NCBI RefSeq assembly: GCF_021228295.1
Contig: NZ_JAJQPD010000008.1
Location: 124,001 to 188,000 of the forward strand
DNA length: 64,000 bases
From: Agromyces humatus
GTDB lineage: Bacteria > Actinomycetota > Actinomycetes > Actinomycetales > Microbacteriaceae
Direction: 5' to 3'
The translations under genes and the position numbers were made by a program. Under the pieces are notes generated by a model, which saw nothing but the letters and a program-made list of their open reading frames with translations, searched no databases and was not told the DNA's origin. The stretch's first letter is position 1, and each line of letters opens with the position of its first letter. Positions 34,229 through 43,488 of the stretch are shown here, in pieces.

Positions 34229-35188
34229 ATGACCGAAGCCGTGCCCGCGACGCCCGAGGAGACGTACTCATACCTCGGACCGGCCGGCACGTTCACCGAG
34301 GCGGCGCTGAAGCAGGTCCCCGAGGCGGCCGGCAGCCACTGGCGGTCGGTGAACAACGTGGGCGAGGCGCTGTCGGATGTCTCGACCGGGCGCTCGACCG
34401 CCGCGATGATCGCCATCGAGAACTCGATCGAGGGCGGGGTGAGCGCCACGCAGGACGCGCTCGCGACCGTGCCGGGGCTGCGCATCATCGGCGAGTACGT
34501 CGTGCCGGTGAACTTCGTGCTCGTCGCACGCCCGGGCACCACGCTCGGCGAGGTGAGGCTCATCAATGCGCATCCCGTCGCCTATGCGCAGTCGCGTGGC
34601 TGGCTCGAGCAGCACCTGCCCGACCATGGGCACATTCCGGCCGCGAGCAACGTGCAGGCCGCGGCATCCCTCTTCGACGGCAGCCAGGCCGACGCGGCGG
34701 TCGCGCCGCCCGGCATCACCGACCACCTCGACGTCGACGTGCTCGCGCACGACATCGGCGACAATCCGAACGCGGTCACGCGATTCGTGCTCGTGAGTCG
34801 TTCGCGAGCGCTGCCCGAGCCGACCGGTGCCGACAAGACGAGCCTCATCGTCGAGCTGCCGAACGACGAGCCCGGCGCCCTCCTCGCCATGCTCGAGCAG
34901 TTCTCGACCCGTGGGGTGAACCTGTCGCTGCTCGAGTCCCGCCCGATCGGCGACGCACTCGGCCGCTACCGGTTCGTCGTCGACCTCGATGGGCACGTTT
35001 CCGACGAGCGGGTGGCCGATGCGCTGCTCGGACTGCGACGCACGAGCCCCAAGGTGATCTTCCTCGGTTCGTACCCCCGGGCCGACCAGCGGGCGATCGA
35101 GTACCACTCGAAGTTCGACGACGAGATCTTCATCGAGGCGCGCGACTGGCTGCGCGGACTCGTGAGCGGTGAACCCGACACCGACTGA
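34229..35188 (+). CDS. pheA: Prephenate dehydratase
   Basis: A 319-aa cytoplasmic enzyme converting prephenate to phenylpyruvate in phenylalanine synthesis. The catalytic PDT domain begins [13 protein letters not shown] (residues ~11-23), with [13 protein letters not shown] (~66-78) and a ..[13 protein letters not shown] end ([10 protein letters not shown], ~180-190). A C-terminal ACT domain (~205-285) carries [24 protein letters not shown], the phenylalanine-binding motif, so feedback inhibition is expected. Length is normal for the monofunctional enzyme. Confidence 0.95.
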   Translation: MTEAVPATPEETYSYLGPAGTFTEAALKQVPEAAGSHWRSVNNVGEALSDVSTGRSTAAMIAIENSIEGGVSATQDALATVPGLRIIGEYVVPVNFVLVARPGTTLGEVRLINAHPVAYAQSRGWLEQHLPDHGHIPAASNVQAAASLFDGSQADAAVAPPGITDHLDVDVLAHDIGDNPNAVTRFVLVSRSRALPEPTGADKTSLIVELPNDEPGALLAMLEQFSTRGVNLSLLESRPIGDALGRYRFVVDLDGHVSDERVADALLGLRRTSPKVIFLGSYPRADQRAIEYHSKFDDEIFIEARDWLRGLVSGEPDTD

Positions 35189-35226
35189 GGCTGGCCATTC
35201 TCGGCGCACGAGTCGAGAATGGGGGA

Positions 35227-36159
35227 ATGACCGACAGCACGGCGCGCATCGATCCGCGCTACGACCCGCGGTTCCAGCGCGGCTACGTCGGCAGCGAGAC
35301 GGATGCCCCGCCCCACGCCGCTTCGCCGCAGCCCGAGTCACCCGTGGTCGCGCCCGTGCCGGTCACGCGTGAGCCGCGCGAGCAGGTCGAGGCTCGCCCC
35401 GCTCGCTTCGAGCCCGAGCGGTCGCAGGCTCCGCGCGATGACGTCCATCGGGGCGTGCCGAGTCCGTTCGTGCCGCCCGCAGACCGGGTACCCGGGGCGC
35501 AGGAGCCCGGCGGTGGCGCCGAGTCGGCCGCTGCGGAGCAGGCGGCCGTCTTCGCCGAGGTCGAGCCCGATGACCCTGAATCGGCCCGCTACGCCCGGGC
35601 CTGGCTCATCGCCGGCTGGCTGTTCTCGGTGGCGATCCTCTTCGGGGGCCTCTGGTGGGCGTGGAACGCGGCCATCGACCCGCGGTACTACACCGGCTTC
35701 GGCGGCTCCGACTCCGACATGTTCCTGTACCTGCAGTGGAGCGTGCCGCCGGCCATGGTGATGATCGGCGGCCTCGGCGCGGTCGTGGTGACGACGTTCG
35801 CGGGGATGCACCAGCTCGCGGCATCCCGTCGACAGGCTCAGGACGGCGCCGTCGATCGCGACGCCGATCGGGCTCCGTCGGCGTTCCCGCGCGTGCCGAC
35901 CGCCTACGTGCTCATCGCGATCGCCGTCATCGGGTTCATCGCGACGTACTGGCTGGCCGGGCTCATCGGGGCTGGTCAGTCGGTGATGTGGACGGAGTCC
36001 GGACCGCCCGCCGGTCAGCTGACGACAGTCGCGCTCTCGCGAGTCGGCGACGTGGGGCTCGCGCCGATCTCTGCGACGGCGTTCGCGGCGGTCATCGGCC
36101 TCGTGCTGCTCGGCGTGCAATCGGCACGCCCGCAGCGAGCGGCACGGCGCGCCACCTGA
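35227..36159 (+). CDS. Hypothetical four-helix membrane protein
   Basis: A 310-aa protein with a long disordered Pro/Glu/Arg-rich N-terminus (~1-115) and four predicted helices (~122-145 WLIAGWLFSVAILFGGLWW, ~165-190, ~222-245, ~275-297). The N-terminus ARIDPRYDPRFQRGY is a motif seen in small actinobacterial membrane proteins of unknown role. ATG 35227 has no ribosome site; GAGAAT lies seven bases upstream, suggesting another leaderless message. Confidence 0.7.
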   Translation: MTDSTARIDPRYDPRFQRGYVGSETDAPPHAASPQPESPVVAPVPVTREPREQVEARPARFEPERSQAPRDDVHRGVPSPFVPPADRVPGAQEPGGGAESAAAEQAAVFAEVEPDDPESARYARAWLIAGWLFSVAILFGGLWWAWNAAIDPRYYTGFGGSDSDMFLYLQWSVPPAMVMIGGLGAVVVTTFAGMHQLAASRRQAQDGAVDRDADRAPSAFPRVPTAYVLIAIAVIGFIATYWLAGLIGAGQSVMWTESGPPAGQLTTVALSRVGDVGLAPISATAFAAVIGLVLLGVQSARPQRAARRAT

Positions 36160-36171
36160 ACGAGCGCGTCC

Positions 36172-37179
36172 TCAGCGCGGAACGCGCACGACGAGCGACG
36201 CAGGAGCGACGGTGAACGTCGCGCCGACCACCTGGCCGAACTCGTCGCCGTCGATCTCGAACTCCTCGGGGCCCCCATCGATGCCGATCTCGACCGAGCG
36301 GCCGCGCAGGTAGACGATGTGCTGGCGCCTGTTGCCGCCGGTGAGGTCGATGAGCTGGCGGCCGAGCGTCGACTTGCGCAGCACCTGGTTCTCCCAGGTG
36401 ACCGTGCGCCAGATCATCAGCCAGCCGAAGATGTTGCTCGGCTGGAGCACGACCACGTCGAGCTTGCCGTCGTCGAGTTCGGCGTCGGGGATGAGCTCGA
36501 TGTTCCCGGGCAGATAGCCGAGGTTGGCCACGAGGATGCTCGCGACCTTCGAGCGGTGATGCCGCCCGCCATCGAGCCGGTGGGTGGCGCGGTAGGGCTT
36601 CGAGGACGGGATCGCGCGCAGGCCTGCGTCGACGTACGCGAGCCAACCGACTCGTTTCTTCAGTTCGGGGTTGGTGTTCGAGATCATCGTCGCGTCGATG
36701 CCGATGCCGGCCATCACGAGCGACACGTGCGACTCGTCGGAGCCGTCGGGCCGGGTGATGTCGGCGACGATGACGTCGACCGCGTGGTCGCCGCCCGAGA
36801 ACGCGAGCACGACCGCGTCGTCGAGGTCGTTCACCGGGATGCCGAGGTTGCGGGCGAACAGGTTGCCGGTGCCGAGCGGCACGATGCCCATGGGCAGGCC
36901 GGTGCCGCGCAGCCCTGCAGCCACCGCCCGCACCGTGCCGTCGCCGCCCGCGGCGATCACGAGGTCGACGCCGGCTTCGACCGCCTCGTGCGCCATGCTC
37001 TTGCCCGGGTCGTCTTCGGTCGTCTCGATCCACATCGCCGCAGCGAACTCCTGCCGCTGCTCGGCTCGGGCGACGGCCTCGCGCAGTGTGCGCACACCCT
37101 GCTTCGAGGGGTTGAAGATCACCGCTGCGCGCGGGCGCGACGCCGCGACATCCGCCGCTTTCCCTTGATCGCTCGCCAC
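36172..37179 (-). CDS. Diacylglycerol kinase family lipid kinase
   Basis: A 335-aa protein of the DAGK_cat/YegS-type family that phosphorylates lipids such as diacylglycerol. The N-terminal lobe holds [11 protein letters not shown] (~19-29), the nucleotide motif [15 protein letters not shown] (~75-90) and [15 protein letters not shown] (~100-114). The C-terminal beta-sandwich ends [22 protein letters not shown] 37179 is used; it sits seven bases behind TACCGT on the minus strand (37192-37187), again a leaderless layout. It is divergent from serS. Confidence 0.9.
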   Translation of the reverse strand: MASDQGKAADVAASRPRAAVIFNPSKQGVRTLREAVARAEQRQEFAAAMWIETTEDDPGKSMAHEAVEAGVDLVIAAGGDGTVRAVAAGLRGTGLPMGIVPLGTGNLFARNLGIPVNDLDDAVVLAFSGGDHAVDVIVADITRPDGSDESHVSLVMAGIGIDATMISNTNPELKKRVGWLAYVDAGLRAIPSSKPYRATHRLDGGRHHRSKVASILVANLGYLPGNIELIPDAELDDGKLDVVVLQPSNIFGWLMIWRTVTWENQVLRKSTLGRQLIDLTGGNRRQHIVYLRGRSVEIGIDGGPEEFEIDGDEFGQVVGATFTVAPASLVVRVPR

Positions 37180-37236
37180 GAAGCCAACGGTATTCCATCG
37201 GGGCCTCCAGAGCCGAGAGCGCGCGGATGCCCCGGC

Positions 37237-37242
37237 TAGACT
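37237..37242 (+). promoter_or_regulatory. -10 box of leaderless promoter for serS
   Basis: TAGACT, then seven bases, then GTG 37250. The divergent kinase gene has its own leaderless box within the same 70-base region. Confidence 0.6.
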
Positions 37243-37249
37243 TGCTCGG

Positions 37250-38518
37250 GTGATCGACCCCGTGCTGCTCCGCGAGAACCCCGACCTCATCAAGCGTTCG
37301 CAAGAGCTCCGCGGCGAGTCCGTGGCGTTCGTCGACGAGGCCGTCGCGGCCGACGCCGCGCGCCGCACGGCCATCACGGTGTTCGAGGCGCTGCGCGCCG
37401 AGCAGAACGCCTTCGGCAAGCAGGTCGCGCAGGCGCCCAAAGAGGCCAAGGCCGCACTCGTCTCCGAGGCGCAAGAGCTCGCCGGCCGGGTGAAGGCGGC
37501 CAACCAGGTGGTGAGCGACGCCGAGGCCGAGTTCACGCTCGCGGTGCAGAAGCTCGGCAACATCGTCCTCGACGGAGTGCCCGCCGGCGGCGAAGACGAC
37601 TACATCGTGCTGCGCGAGGTCGGCGAGCTGCCCGCGTTCGAGTTCGAGCCCCGTGACCACCTCGAGATCGGCGAGCTGCTCGACGCCATCGACATGCAGC
37701 GAGGGGCCAAGGTCTCGGGCGCCCGCTTCTCGTACCTCAAGGGCGTCGGCGCCCGGCTCGAGCTCGCCATCATGAACATGGGCCTCGACCGGGCGATCGC
37801 CGCCGGCTTCACGCCGCTCATCACGCCCACGCTCGTGCGCCCCGAGATCATGCAGGGCACCGGCTTTCTCGGCGCCCACTCGGAAGACATCTACTACCTG
37901 CCCGACGACGAGCTCTACCTCACGGGCACGAGCGAGGTCGCGCTCGCCGGCTACCACGCCGACGAGATCCTCGACGTGTCGGGCGGGCCCCTGCGCTACG
38001 CCGGCTGGTCGACCTGTTACCGCCGCGAGGCGGGTAGCCACGGAAAAGACACGCGCGGCATCATCCGCGTGCACCAGTTCAACAAGCTCGAGATGTTCAG
38101 CTACATCGACCCGGCCGACGCCGAGGCCGAGCACGAGCGCCTGCTCGCCTGGCAGGAGGGAATGCTGCAAGACCTCGGCCTCGCCTACCGCGTCATCGAC
38201 ACCGCGGCCGGCGACCTCGGATCGAGCGCCGCTCGCAAGTACGACGTCGAGGCGTGGGTGCCCACGCAGGGCGCCTACCGCGAGCTCACCTCGACCTCGA
38301 ACTGCACGACGTTCCAGGCCCGCCGCCTCGACATCCGCCACCGCACCGAGAGCGGCAGGACGGCACCGGTGGCGACCCTCAACGGCACGCTCGCGACGAC
38401 GCGGTGGATCGTCGCGATCCTCGAGACCCACCAGCAGGCAGACGGGTCGGTCGTCGTGCCCGAGGCGCTGCGCGGGTACCTCGGCGGGCTCGAGCGCCTC
38501 GAGCCGGTGGCGCGATGA
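37250..38518 (+). CDS. serS: Seryl-tRNA synthetase
   Basis: A 422-aa class II aminoacyl-tRNA synthetase charging tRNA-Ser. The N-terminal coiled-coil arm spans ~residues 30-100. Class II motif 2 is in [25 protein letters not shown] (~254-278) and motif 3 in the ending [19 protein letters not shown] (~382-400). The serine/adenylate pocket TGTSEVAL is at ~225-232. GTG start by leaderless promoter. Two tRNA-Ser genes lie downstream in this window (40893, 42410). Confidence 0.97.
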   Translation: MIDPVLLRENPDLIKRSQELRGESVAFVDEAVAADAARRTAITVFEALRAEQNAFGKQVAQAPKEAKAALVSEAQELAGRVKAANQVVSDAEAEFTLAVQKLGNIVLDGVPAGGEDDYIVLREVGELPAFEFEPRDHLEIGELLDAIDMQRGAKVSGARFSYLKGVGARLELAIMNMGLDRAIAAGFTPLITPTLVRPEIMQGTGFLGAHSEDIYYLPDDELYLTGTSEVALAGYHADEILDVSGGPLRYAGWSTCYRREAGSHGKDTRGIIRVHQFNKLEMFSYIDPADAEAEHERLLAWQEGMLQDLGLAYRVIDTAAGDLGSSAARKYDVEAWVPTQGAYRELTSTSNCTTFQARRLDIRHRTESGRTAPVATLNGTLATTRWIVAILETHQQADGSVVVPEALRGYLGGLERLEPVAR

Positions 38519-39423
38519 GCACCGATCCACTCGCGCGTCGGTCGAGGAGCGACGAAGGAGCGTATCGGGACCACGCCGACGCATCTCGATACGGCGCCGG
38601 CGCGCCTACGCGATCAGCAGAGTCGGATGGCACGTGGTTCGTCGCCCTCGATGTCGACGGCACGATCATGCACCAGGACGAGACCATCGACGGCTCGGTC
38701 GCCGACGCCGTCGCCGCGGCCGTCGAGCGCGGGCACCTCGTGACCCTCGCGACCGGTCGGTCGTGGGCGACGACGGCACCGGTGCTCGAGCACCTCGGCC
38801 TCGAGCCCGAGTACGTCGTCTGCGCGAACGGCGCCATCACGATGCGCCGCGACACCGCAGCATCCGGGGGGTACGTGCGCGAGCACGTCGAGACCTTCGA
38901 CCCGACCGCGGTGCTCGAGCGCATCCGCGCGTTCCTGCCCGCGGGCAAGTTCATGGTCGAACTTCCCGACGGCTTCCGGCTGTACACCACCGGAATGGTC
39001 GAGTGGAACCTCGACAACGCCCGCGAGGTCGAGTTCGGTGAACTGCTCGACCAGCGCGCGACCCGCGTGGTCGTGACGAGCCTCGAGCACGGGCTCGACG
39101 AGTTCTTCGAGATCGTCGACCAGATGGGCCTGCATCACGTGAGCTACGCGATCGGGTGGACGGCGTGGCTCGACATCGCCCCCGACGGCGTCAACAAGGC
39201 CACCGCGCTCGAACGCGTGCGCGGCTGGCTCGACCTGCCCGCCGACCGGGTGATCGCCGTCGGCGACGGTCGCAACGATCTCGAGATGTTCTCGTGGGCG
39301 GGTGCGGCAGGTCGCTCGGTCGCCATGGGCCAGGCCCCCGACGAGGTGCGTGCGGCCGCCGACGAGGTCGCGGGGTCGATCGACGACGCCGGTCTCGCCG
39401 CCGTGCTCGACTCGCTGCCCTGA
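38515..39423 (+). CDS. Cof-type HAD-IIB phosphatase
   Basis: A 302-aa haloacid-dehalogenase phosphatase. Motif I is LDVDGT (Asp45/Asp47), motif II-type TLATGRSW at ~78-85, a C2B cap follows, and motif IV is [11 protein letters not shown] (~249-259). The substrate is probably a sugar or nucleotide phosphate. ATG 38515 overlaps the serS stop by 4 bases. Residues ~9-35 ([24 protein letters not shown]) come from dispersed palindromic repeats inserted at the N-terminus; without them the HAD fold would begin almost at once. Confidence 0.88.
   Translation: MSTDPLARRSRSDEGAYRDHADASRYGAGAPTRSAESDGTWFVALDVDGTIMHQDETIDGSVADAVAAAVERGHLVTLATGRSWATTAPVLEHLGLEPEYVVCANGAITMRRDTAASGGYVREHVETFDPTAVLERIRAFLPAGKFMVELPDGFRLYTTGMVEWNLDNAREVEFGELLDQRATRVVVTSLEHGLDEFFEIVDQMGLHHVSYAIGWTAWLDIAPDGVNKATALERVRGWLDLPADRVIAVGDGRNDLEMFSWAGAAGRSVAMGQAPDEVRAAADEVAGSIDDAGLAAVLDSLP
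38539..38617. repeat. Dispersed palindromic elements in the 5' end of the HAD gene
   Basis: The first unit (38539-38573) goes from CGGTCGAGGAGCGACGAAGG to GCGTATCGGGACCAC. A second, inverted and degenerate unit follows (38583-38617, TCTCGATACGGCGCCGGCGC then GCCTACGCGATCAG). Both are translated. Confidence 0.75.
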
Positions 39424-39464
39424 ATCCCGCGTCCGAATCCCTGTCTTCGGCCGCGACACGCCGG

Positions 39465-39470
39465 TAGAAT
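39465..39470 (+). promoter_or_regulatory. -10 box upstream of first LCP gene
   Basis: TAGAAT (39465-39470), with GGAGGGG about 15 bases downstream as ribosome site for GTG 39492. This gene has a short leader, unlike the leaderless genes nearby. Confidence 0.5.
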
Positions 39471-39491
39471 CGGGGCGTCGGAGGGGACGGC

Positions 39492-40778
39492 GTGAAGGGT
39501 GAGGCGCGCGCTGCCGGGGGTGAGGCCGTTGGTCCGCCGCGCCATGGACGCGTGCGCCGACGCTCGGGCGTTGCGACATTCTTCAAGCTCGCGGCATCCG
39601 TCATCGCCGTGATCGCCGTGAGCGCTGCCGCGGTCGTCGCCTACGCCACCATCGATCTCGTGCGCACCGTGCAGCAGAAACCGACCGTGACGCTCGCGAA
39701 CGAGGAGATCCTCGAGGGTGTGCCCGACATCGGCGCGCTCGAGGGGGGCCTCAGCTTTCTGCTGGTCGGCAGTGACAAGCGGCCCGCCGACGGCTCGTTC
39801 GGCGACCCCGAGATCGACTCGGCGGTGCTCAACGACGTCACGATGCTCGTGCACCTCGCGCAGGACCACTCGCATGCCGAGGTCGTCAGCTTTCCCCGCG
39901 ACATGCTCGTGTCGGTGCCCGAGTGCCCAGACCCGGCCGACTCCACGAACACCCTGTCGGCGCTGTTCGAGACGCCCCTGAACGGCGTGCTGCACCACGG
40001 CGGACTCGCGTGCGTCGCGCTCACGATCGAGCAGCTCACGGGCGTCAAGATCCCGGTCGGCGGGGTCGTCGAGTTCCAGGGCGTCGCCGCGCTCGCCGAG
40101 GCTGTCGGTGGCGTCGAGGTGTGCCTGGCCGATCCGGTCGACGACGACCTGTCGGGTCTGCACCTCGGCGCGGGCAAGCATGTCATCACGGGATACACGG
40201 CCCTCTCGTTCCTGCGTACTCGCCATGGCGTGGGCGACGGCAGCGACCTCGGCCGCATCGCGAGTCAGCAGACGTTCCTCGCCTCGCTCTCGCGCACCAT
40301 GCAGTCGAGCGGCACGCTCGGGAACCCGGTGAAGCTGTACTCGATCGCGAAGGTCATCCTCTCGAACATGCAGCTCTCGAATGCGCTGCAGAACCCGGTG
40401 ACGCTCGTGTCGATCGCGCGCGCCCTGCAGGCGGTCGACCTCAGCCGCATCGCGTTCGTGCAGTACCCGACCGTGTACACGTCCGATCTCAGGTACGTCT
40501 ACCCCTCGCCGTCCGCCGAGGCGGTGGACCTCGCGTTGCAGCAGGATCTGCCGATGGCCGTCAACCCCGATGCGACGACGGATGCCTCGTTCGGGACGAT
40601 TCCCGATCCCACGCCGCCCGCTACCCAACCGGCGACGCCGCCCGCCACCGAACCCGGGGCGTCTGCCATGCCCACGCCCACCCCGACGCCTACGCTCCCG
40701 CCCGCCACCCTGCTGCCCGATGACGTCACGGGGCTCACCGCCGACCAGGTGCGCTGCGCGACCGCGAACCCGGGCTGA
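39492..40778 (+). CDS. LytR-CpsA-Psr (LCP) family cell-wall ligase 1
   Basis: A 428-aa single-pass membrane protein (helix ~31-55, FFKLAASVIAVIAVSAAAVVAY) with an outside LCP domain (~85-300). LCP enzymes move lipid-linked glycopolymers onto peptidoglycan. The family pattern is visible: FLLVGSDKR, LNDVTMLVHL, VVSFPRDMLV, and FLRTRHGVGDGSDLGRI with the conserved arginines. A Thr/Pro-rich tail (TPPATQPATPPATEPG, then TPTPTPTLPP) precedes a C-terminal QVRCATANPG shared with the second LCP protein. GTG start behind GGAGGGG. Confidence 0.92.
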   Translation: MKGEARAAGGEAVGPPRHGRVRRRSGVATFFKLAASVIAVIAVSAAAVVAYATIDLVRTVQQKPTVTLANEEILEGVPDIGALEGGLSFLLVGSDKRPADGSFGDPEIDSAVLNDVTMLVHLAQDHSHAEVVSFPRDMLVSVPECPDPADSTNTLSALFETPLNGVLHHGGLACVALTIEQLTGVKIPVGGVVEFQGVAALAEAVGGVEVCLADPVDDDLSGLHLGAGKHVITGYTALSFLRTRHGVGDGSDLGRIASQQTFLASLSRTMQSSGTLGNPVKLYSIAKVILSNMQLSNALQNPVTLVSIARALQAVDLSRIAFVQYPTVYTSDLRYVYPSPSAEAVDLALQQDLPMAVNPDATTDASFGTIPDPTPPATQPATPPATEPGASAMPTPTPTPTLPPATLLPDDVTGLTADQVRCATANPG

Positions 40779-40837
40779 GCGGGCGCTTCAGGGCTCTCTC
40801 AGGCGCGGCTGGAAGGCTGTTCGAGATGCGCGTCGGC

Positions 40838-40843
40838 TAGAAT
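40838..40843 (+). promoter_or_regulatory. -10 box of tRNA-Ser(TGA)
   Basis: TAGAAT, 50 bases before the tRNA. No convincing -35 is seen. Confidence 0.45.
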
Positions 40844-40892
40844 CGGGGCCTGTCCGCACGATTCCGCCCTCGGGTGGGTGACCCGCGGGCTT

Positions 40893-40977
40893 GGAGGGCT
40901 GTCCGAGCGGCCGATGGAGCTGGTCTTGAAAACCAGTGGGCAGCAATGCCTCGTGGGTTCGAATCCCACGCCCTCCG
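40893..40977 (+). tRNA. tRNA-Ser(TGA)
   Basis: An 85-nt cloverleaf: acceptor GGAGGGC pairs with GCCCTCC, anticodon arm CTGGT-CTTGAAA-ACCAG with anticodon TGA, a long variable arm (GGGCAGCAATGCCTC region) and T-arm GTGGGTTCGAATCCCAC. The long variable arm confirms serine. CCA is not encoded. It lies between two LCP genes. Confidence 0.97.
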
Positions 40978-41029
40978 CGCGAACAGACCACGACCGGCGA
41001 CACGAGACCAGGCGACACGAGAGGAACAC

Positions 41030-42331
41030 GTGAGAGAAGCGGTGCGACCCACCACGCGTCGCGCGGCGAAGTCACCTTCGGTCGCGCGCCACGGACGCCT
41101 CGGCAGGCACTCCGCATGGAAGACCGCGGCGAAGGCCGTGGCATCCGTCGTCGCCGTTGCACTCGTCTCGGGCTCGGCGGTCGCCGCATACGCCGCGTTC
41201 GACCTGGCGAGCTCGCTGAAGCCCACGATCACGCTCGACAACGAGGCGGTGCTCGACGGCGTGCCCGATGTCGGCGCCATCGAGGGCGGTGTCAACCTGC
41301 TCGTCATCGGCAGCGACAGCCGCGAGGGCCAGGGCGACGCGTTCGGCGACCCCGACGAAGAGACCGCCGTGCTCAACGACGTGACGATGCTCATGCACAT
41401 CGCCGAAGACCACTCGCACGCCTCGGTCATCAGCTTCCCTCGCGACATGCTCGTGGACGTGCCCGCGTGCACCGACCCTGAAGATCCCGCCGGCGACCCG
41501 CTCTACGAGCAGTACGGCGTGAAGATGAACTCGGTGCTCGACTACGGCGGCATGCCGTGCGTCGTCAAGACCGTCGAGCAAATCACCGGCCTGACGATCC
41601 CGTTCGCCGGCACCGTGCAGTTCCTGGGCGTGGCGGGCCTCTCCGAGGCTGTCGGCGGTGTCGAGGTGTGCGTCGCCGAACCGATCGTCGACGAGCACAC
41701 CGACCTCAACCTCTCGGCCGGCACCCACTCGCTCAGGGGCATGGACGCGCTGCAGTTCCTGCGCACTCGGCACGGCGTCGGCGACGGCAGCGACCTCGGG
41801 CGCATCTCGAACCAGCAGGTGTTCCTCTCATCGCTCACGCGCAAGCTGCAGAACGGCGGCACGCTCGGCGACCCGGTTGCGCTCTACTCGATCGCGAAGG
41901 CCGCGCTCAGCAACATGCAGCTCTCGTCTTCGCTCGTCGATGCCACCCGCATGGTCTCGATCGCGAAGGCCCTGAAAGACACCGACCTCTCGAAGATCGC
42001 GTTCATCCAGTACCCGACGGGGTACACCGATGACGGCGGTGCCGTGGTGCCGAGCGAATCGGCGTTGCTCATCAACACCGCGCTGCAGGAAGACCTGCCC
42101 GTGATCTTCGACCCCGCGGCCGGCGAGGCGTCGTTCGCCTCGGCGGCCGACCCGAACGCGCCGGTCGAAGAGGCGCCGGTCGAAGAGGCGCCGGTCGAAG
42201 AGGCACCGGTCGAAGAGGCACCGGCGACCGATAGCCCAGCTGCGCCCGCGCCGACCGCCGAGGCACTGCCGAGCGATGTCACGGGCCAGACTGCGGCCGA
42301 GACCCGCTGCTCGGTGGCGAACGACGGCTGA
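41030..42331 (+). CDS. LytR-CpsA-Psr (LCP) family cell-wall ligase 2
   Basis: A 433-aa paralog of LCP protein 1. The membrane helix is at ~32-55 (KTAAKAVASVVAVALVSGSAV), followed by the LCP domain (LLVIGSDSRE, VISFPRDMLVDVP, FLRTRHGVGDGSDLGRI). GTG 41030 follows GAGGAA. The C-terminus carries a tandem 15-bp repeat encoding VEEAP four times and the shared ending ETRCSVANDG. The two LCP genes look like a duplication with the tRNA between them. Confidence 0.92.
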   Translation: MREAVRPTTRRAAKSPSVARHGRLGRHSAWKTAAKAVASVVAVALVSGSAVAAYAAFDLASSLKPTITLDNEAVLDGVPDVGAIEGGVNLLVIGSDSREGQGDAFGDPDEETAVLNDVTMLMHIAEDHSHASVISFPRDMLVDVPACTDPEDPAGDPLYEQYGVKMNSVLDYGGMPCVVKTVEQITGLTIPFAGTVQFLGVAGLSEAVGGVEVCVAEPIVDEHTDLNLSAGTHSLRGMDALQFLRTRHGVGDGSDLGRISNQQVFLSSLTRKLQNGGTLGDPVALYSIAKAALSNMQLSSSLVDATRMVSIAKALKDTDLSKIAFIQYPTGYTDDGGAVVPSESALLINTALQEDLPVIFDPAAGEASFASAADPNAPVEEAPVEEAPVEEAPVEEAPATDSPAAPAPTAEALPSDVTGQTAAETRCSVANDG

Positions 42332-42373
42332 GCGCCCGAATCGGCACGAATCGTCAGTTCGGGCACCCTCGGG

Positions 42374-42379
42374 TTATGA
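42374..42379 (+). promoter_or_regulatory. -10 box of tRNA-Ser(GCT)
   Basis: TATGAT (42374-42379), a consensus -10, 30 bases before the tRNA. Confidence 0.6.
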
Positions 42380-42409
42380 TTGCTCGCGTGTGCGCGCAAG
42401 CGTTCACGA

Positions 42410-42498
42410 GGAGACGTCGCATAGTCCGGCCGAGTGCACCACCCTGCTAAGGTGGAGTCCCCGTAAGGGGACCAGGGGTTCAAATCCCCTCGTCTCCG
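42410..42498 (+). tRNA. tRNA-Ser(GCT)
   Basis: An 89-nt cloverleaf: acceptor GGAGACG/CGTCTCC, anticodon arm CCACC-CTGCTAA-GGTGG with anticodon GCT, long variable arm with GTCCCCGTAAGGGGAC, and T-arm GGGGTTCAAATCCCC. CCA is not encoded. Confidence 0.97.
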
Positions 42499-42523
42499 CT
42501 CTCTGATACCTCAGGCAAGAAGC

Positions 42524-42552
42524 AGTGGCCCTCGCATTCCGCGGGGGCCATT
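42524..42552 (+). terminator. Hairpin after tRNA-Ser(GCT)
   Basis: TGGCCCTCG and CGGGGGCCA-type arms (GTGGCCC..GGGGCCAT) form a GC stem 26 bases after the tRNA, followed by TTCTCGTCGTT. Pairing is not perfect. Confidence 0.45.
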
Positions 42553-42672
42553 CTCGTCGTTCGGCGTGCGACCCCTCGTGGGATTTCGGCGCGCCATCGG
42601 GACTTCCCGAGTATTCATCAGAACACGGTGCATGCTTGCGTCAACCTCTTCGGCTCGCAGAGTGGGACCCCG

Positions 42673-43437
42673 ATGGCGGACATCACCCGACGCACGGTAC
42701 TCCTTGCTGTGGCAGCGGCTTCAGCGGCTTCGTTGACGGGCTGCGAGCAACCGGACGTCGTGCAGGCGGCCCCCGCGACGTCGCCGCCGATGCCTGCGCG
42801 CGTGCCGGTTCCTCCGGGCACGCTGACGGAACTCCCGCCGGCGTCGGGCAGCGTGATGGCGTGGACCGTCGACGACGGAACCAGCTCAGAGGTCGTCGGC
42901 GCGTACTCCACGTTCGCGGCCGCGACCGGGACGCGGCTGACGATGTTCGTCAACGGGATCTACTCGAGCTGGGATGAGAACGCCGAAGCGCTGCGACCGC
43001 TCGTGGCATCGGGCCAGGTCCAACTCGCGAACCACACCTGGTCGCATCCGGATCTCACGACCCTTGACGACGCGTCGATCCAGGCCGAGCTGCAGCGCAA
43101 TCACGACTACCTCGCCGAGAGGTACGGCGTGGATGCGCGACCGTACTTCCGTCCGCCGTACGGAGCGCACGACGACCGCGTCGATGCCGCGGCTGCGGCG
43201 ATCGGATACACGACGCCGACGCTCTGGTACGGGTCGCTGGCAGACTCCGGGGAGCTGCCCGATCAGCAGATCGTCGACCTGGCGAACGAGTGGTTCGCCT
43301 CGGGACGGATCATCATCGGGCATCTGAATCACCTTCCGGTCACACGGGTCTTCGATCAGCTCATCGACATCCTCGAGACGAGGGCATTGACGACGGTCAC
43401 CCTGAACGATGTCTTCATCAGCGCCGCCCACCCATGA
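42673..43437 (+). CDS. Exported polysaccharide deacetylase (NodB domain)
   Basis: A 254-aa exported deacetylase. The N-terminus (MADITRRTVLLAVAAASAASLTGC) has a twin-arginine-like RR and a lipobox LTGC, so it is probably a lipoprotein. The NodB fold holds the Asp motif AWTVDDGTSS (~68-77), the zinc His motif NHTWSHPDL (~126-134) and RPPYGAHD (~162-169). It removes acetyl groups from a cell-wall or extracellular polysaccharide. ATG 42673 gives the clean signal peptide; an in-frame GTG 42628 would place 15 residues before it. Confidence 0.88.
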   Translation: MADITRRTVLLAVAAASAASLTGCEQPDVVQAAPATSPPMPARVPVPPGTLTELPPASGSVMAWTVDDGTSSEVVGAYSTFAAATGTRLTMFVNGIYSSWDENAEALRPLVASGQVQLANHTWSHPDLTTLDDASIQAELQRNHDYLAERYGVDARPYFRPPYGAHDDRVDAAAAAIGYTTPTLWYGSLADSGELPDQQIVDLANEWFASGRIIIGHLNHLPVTRVFDQLIDILETRALTTVTLNDVFISAAHP

Positions 43438-43488
43438 TCGATCGGCACGTCACCCGCACCGCGTGCCGCGAGGATGCGGCGGCGTGAG

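Noticed and set aside
30967..34566. 1199-codon frame covering pgm and the region upstream
   Set aside because: Only 30967-32598 aligns with phosphoglucomutase; the N-terminal part is antisense to pheA and off-frame to DUF445.
36092..38584. Long minus-strand frame opposite serS
   Set aside because: Shadow of serS and the lipid kinase; no recognisable protein.
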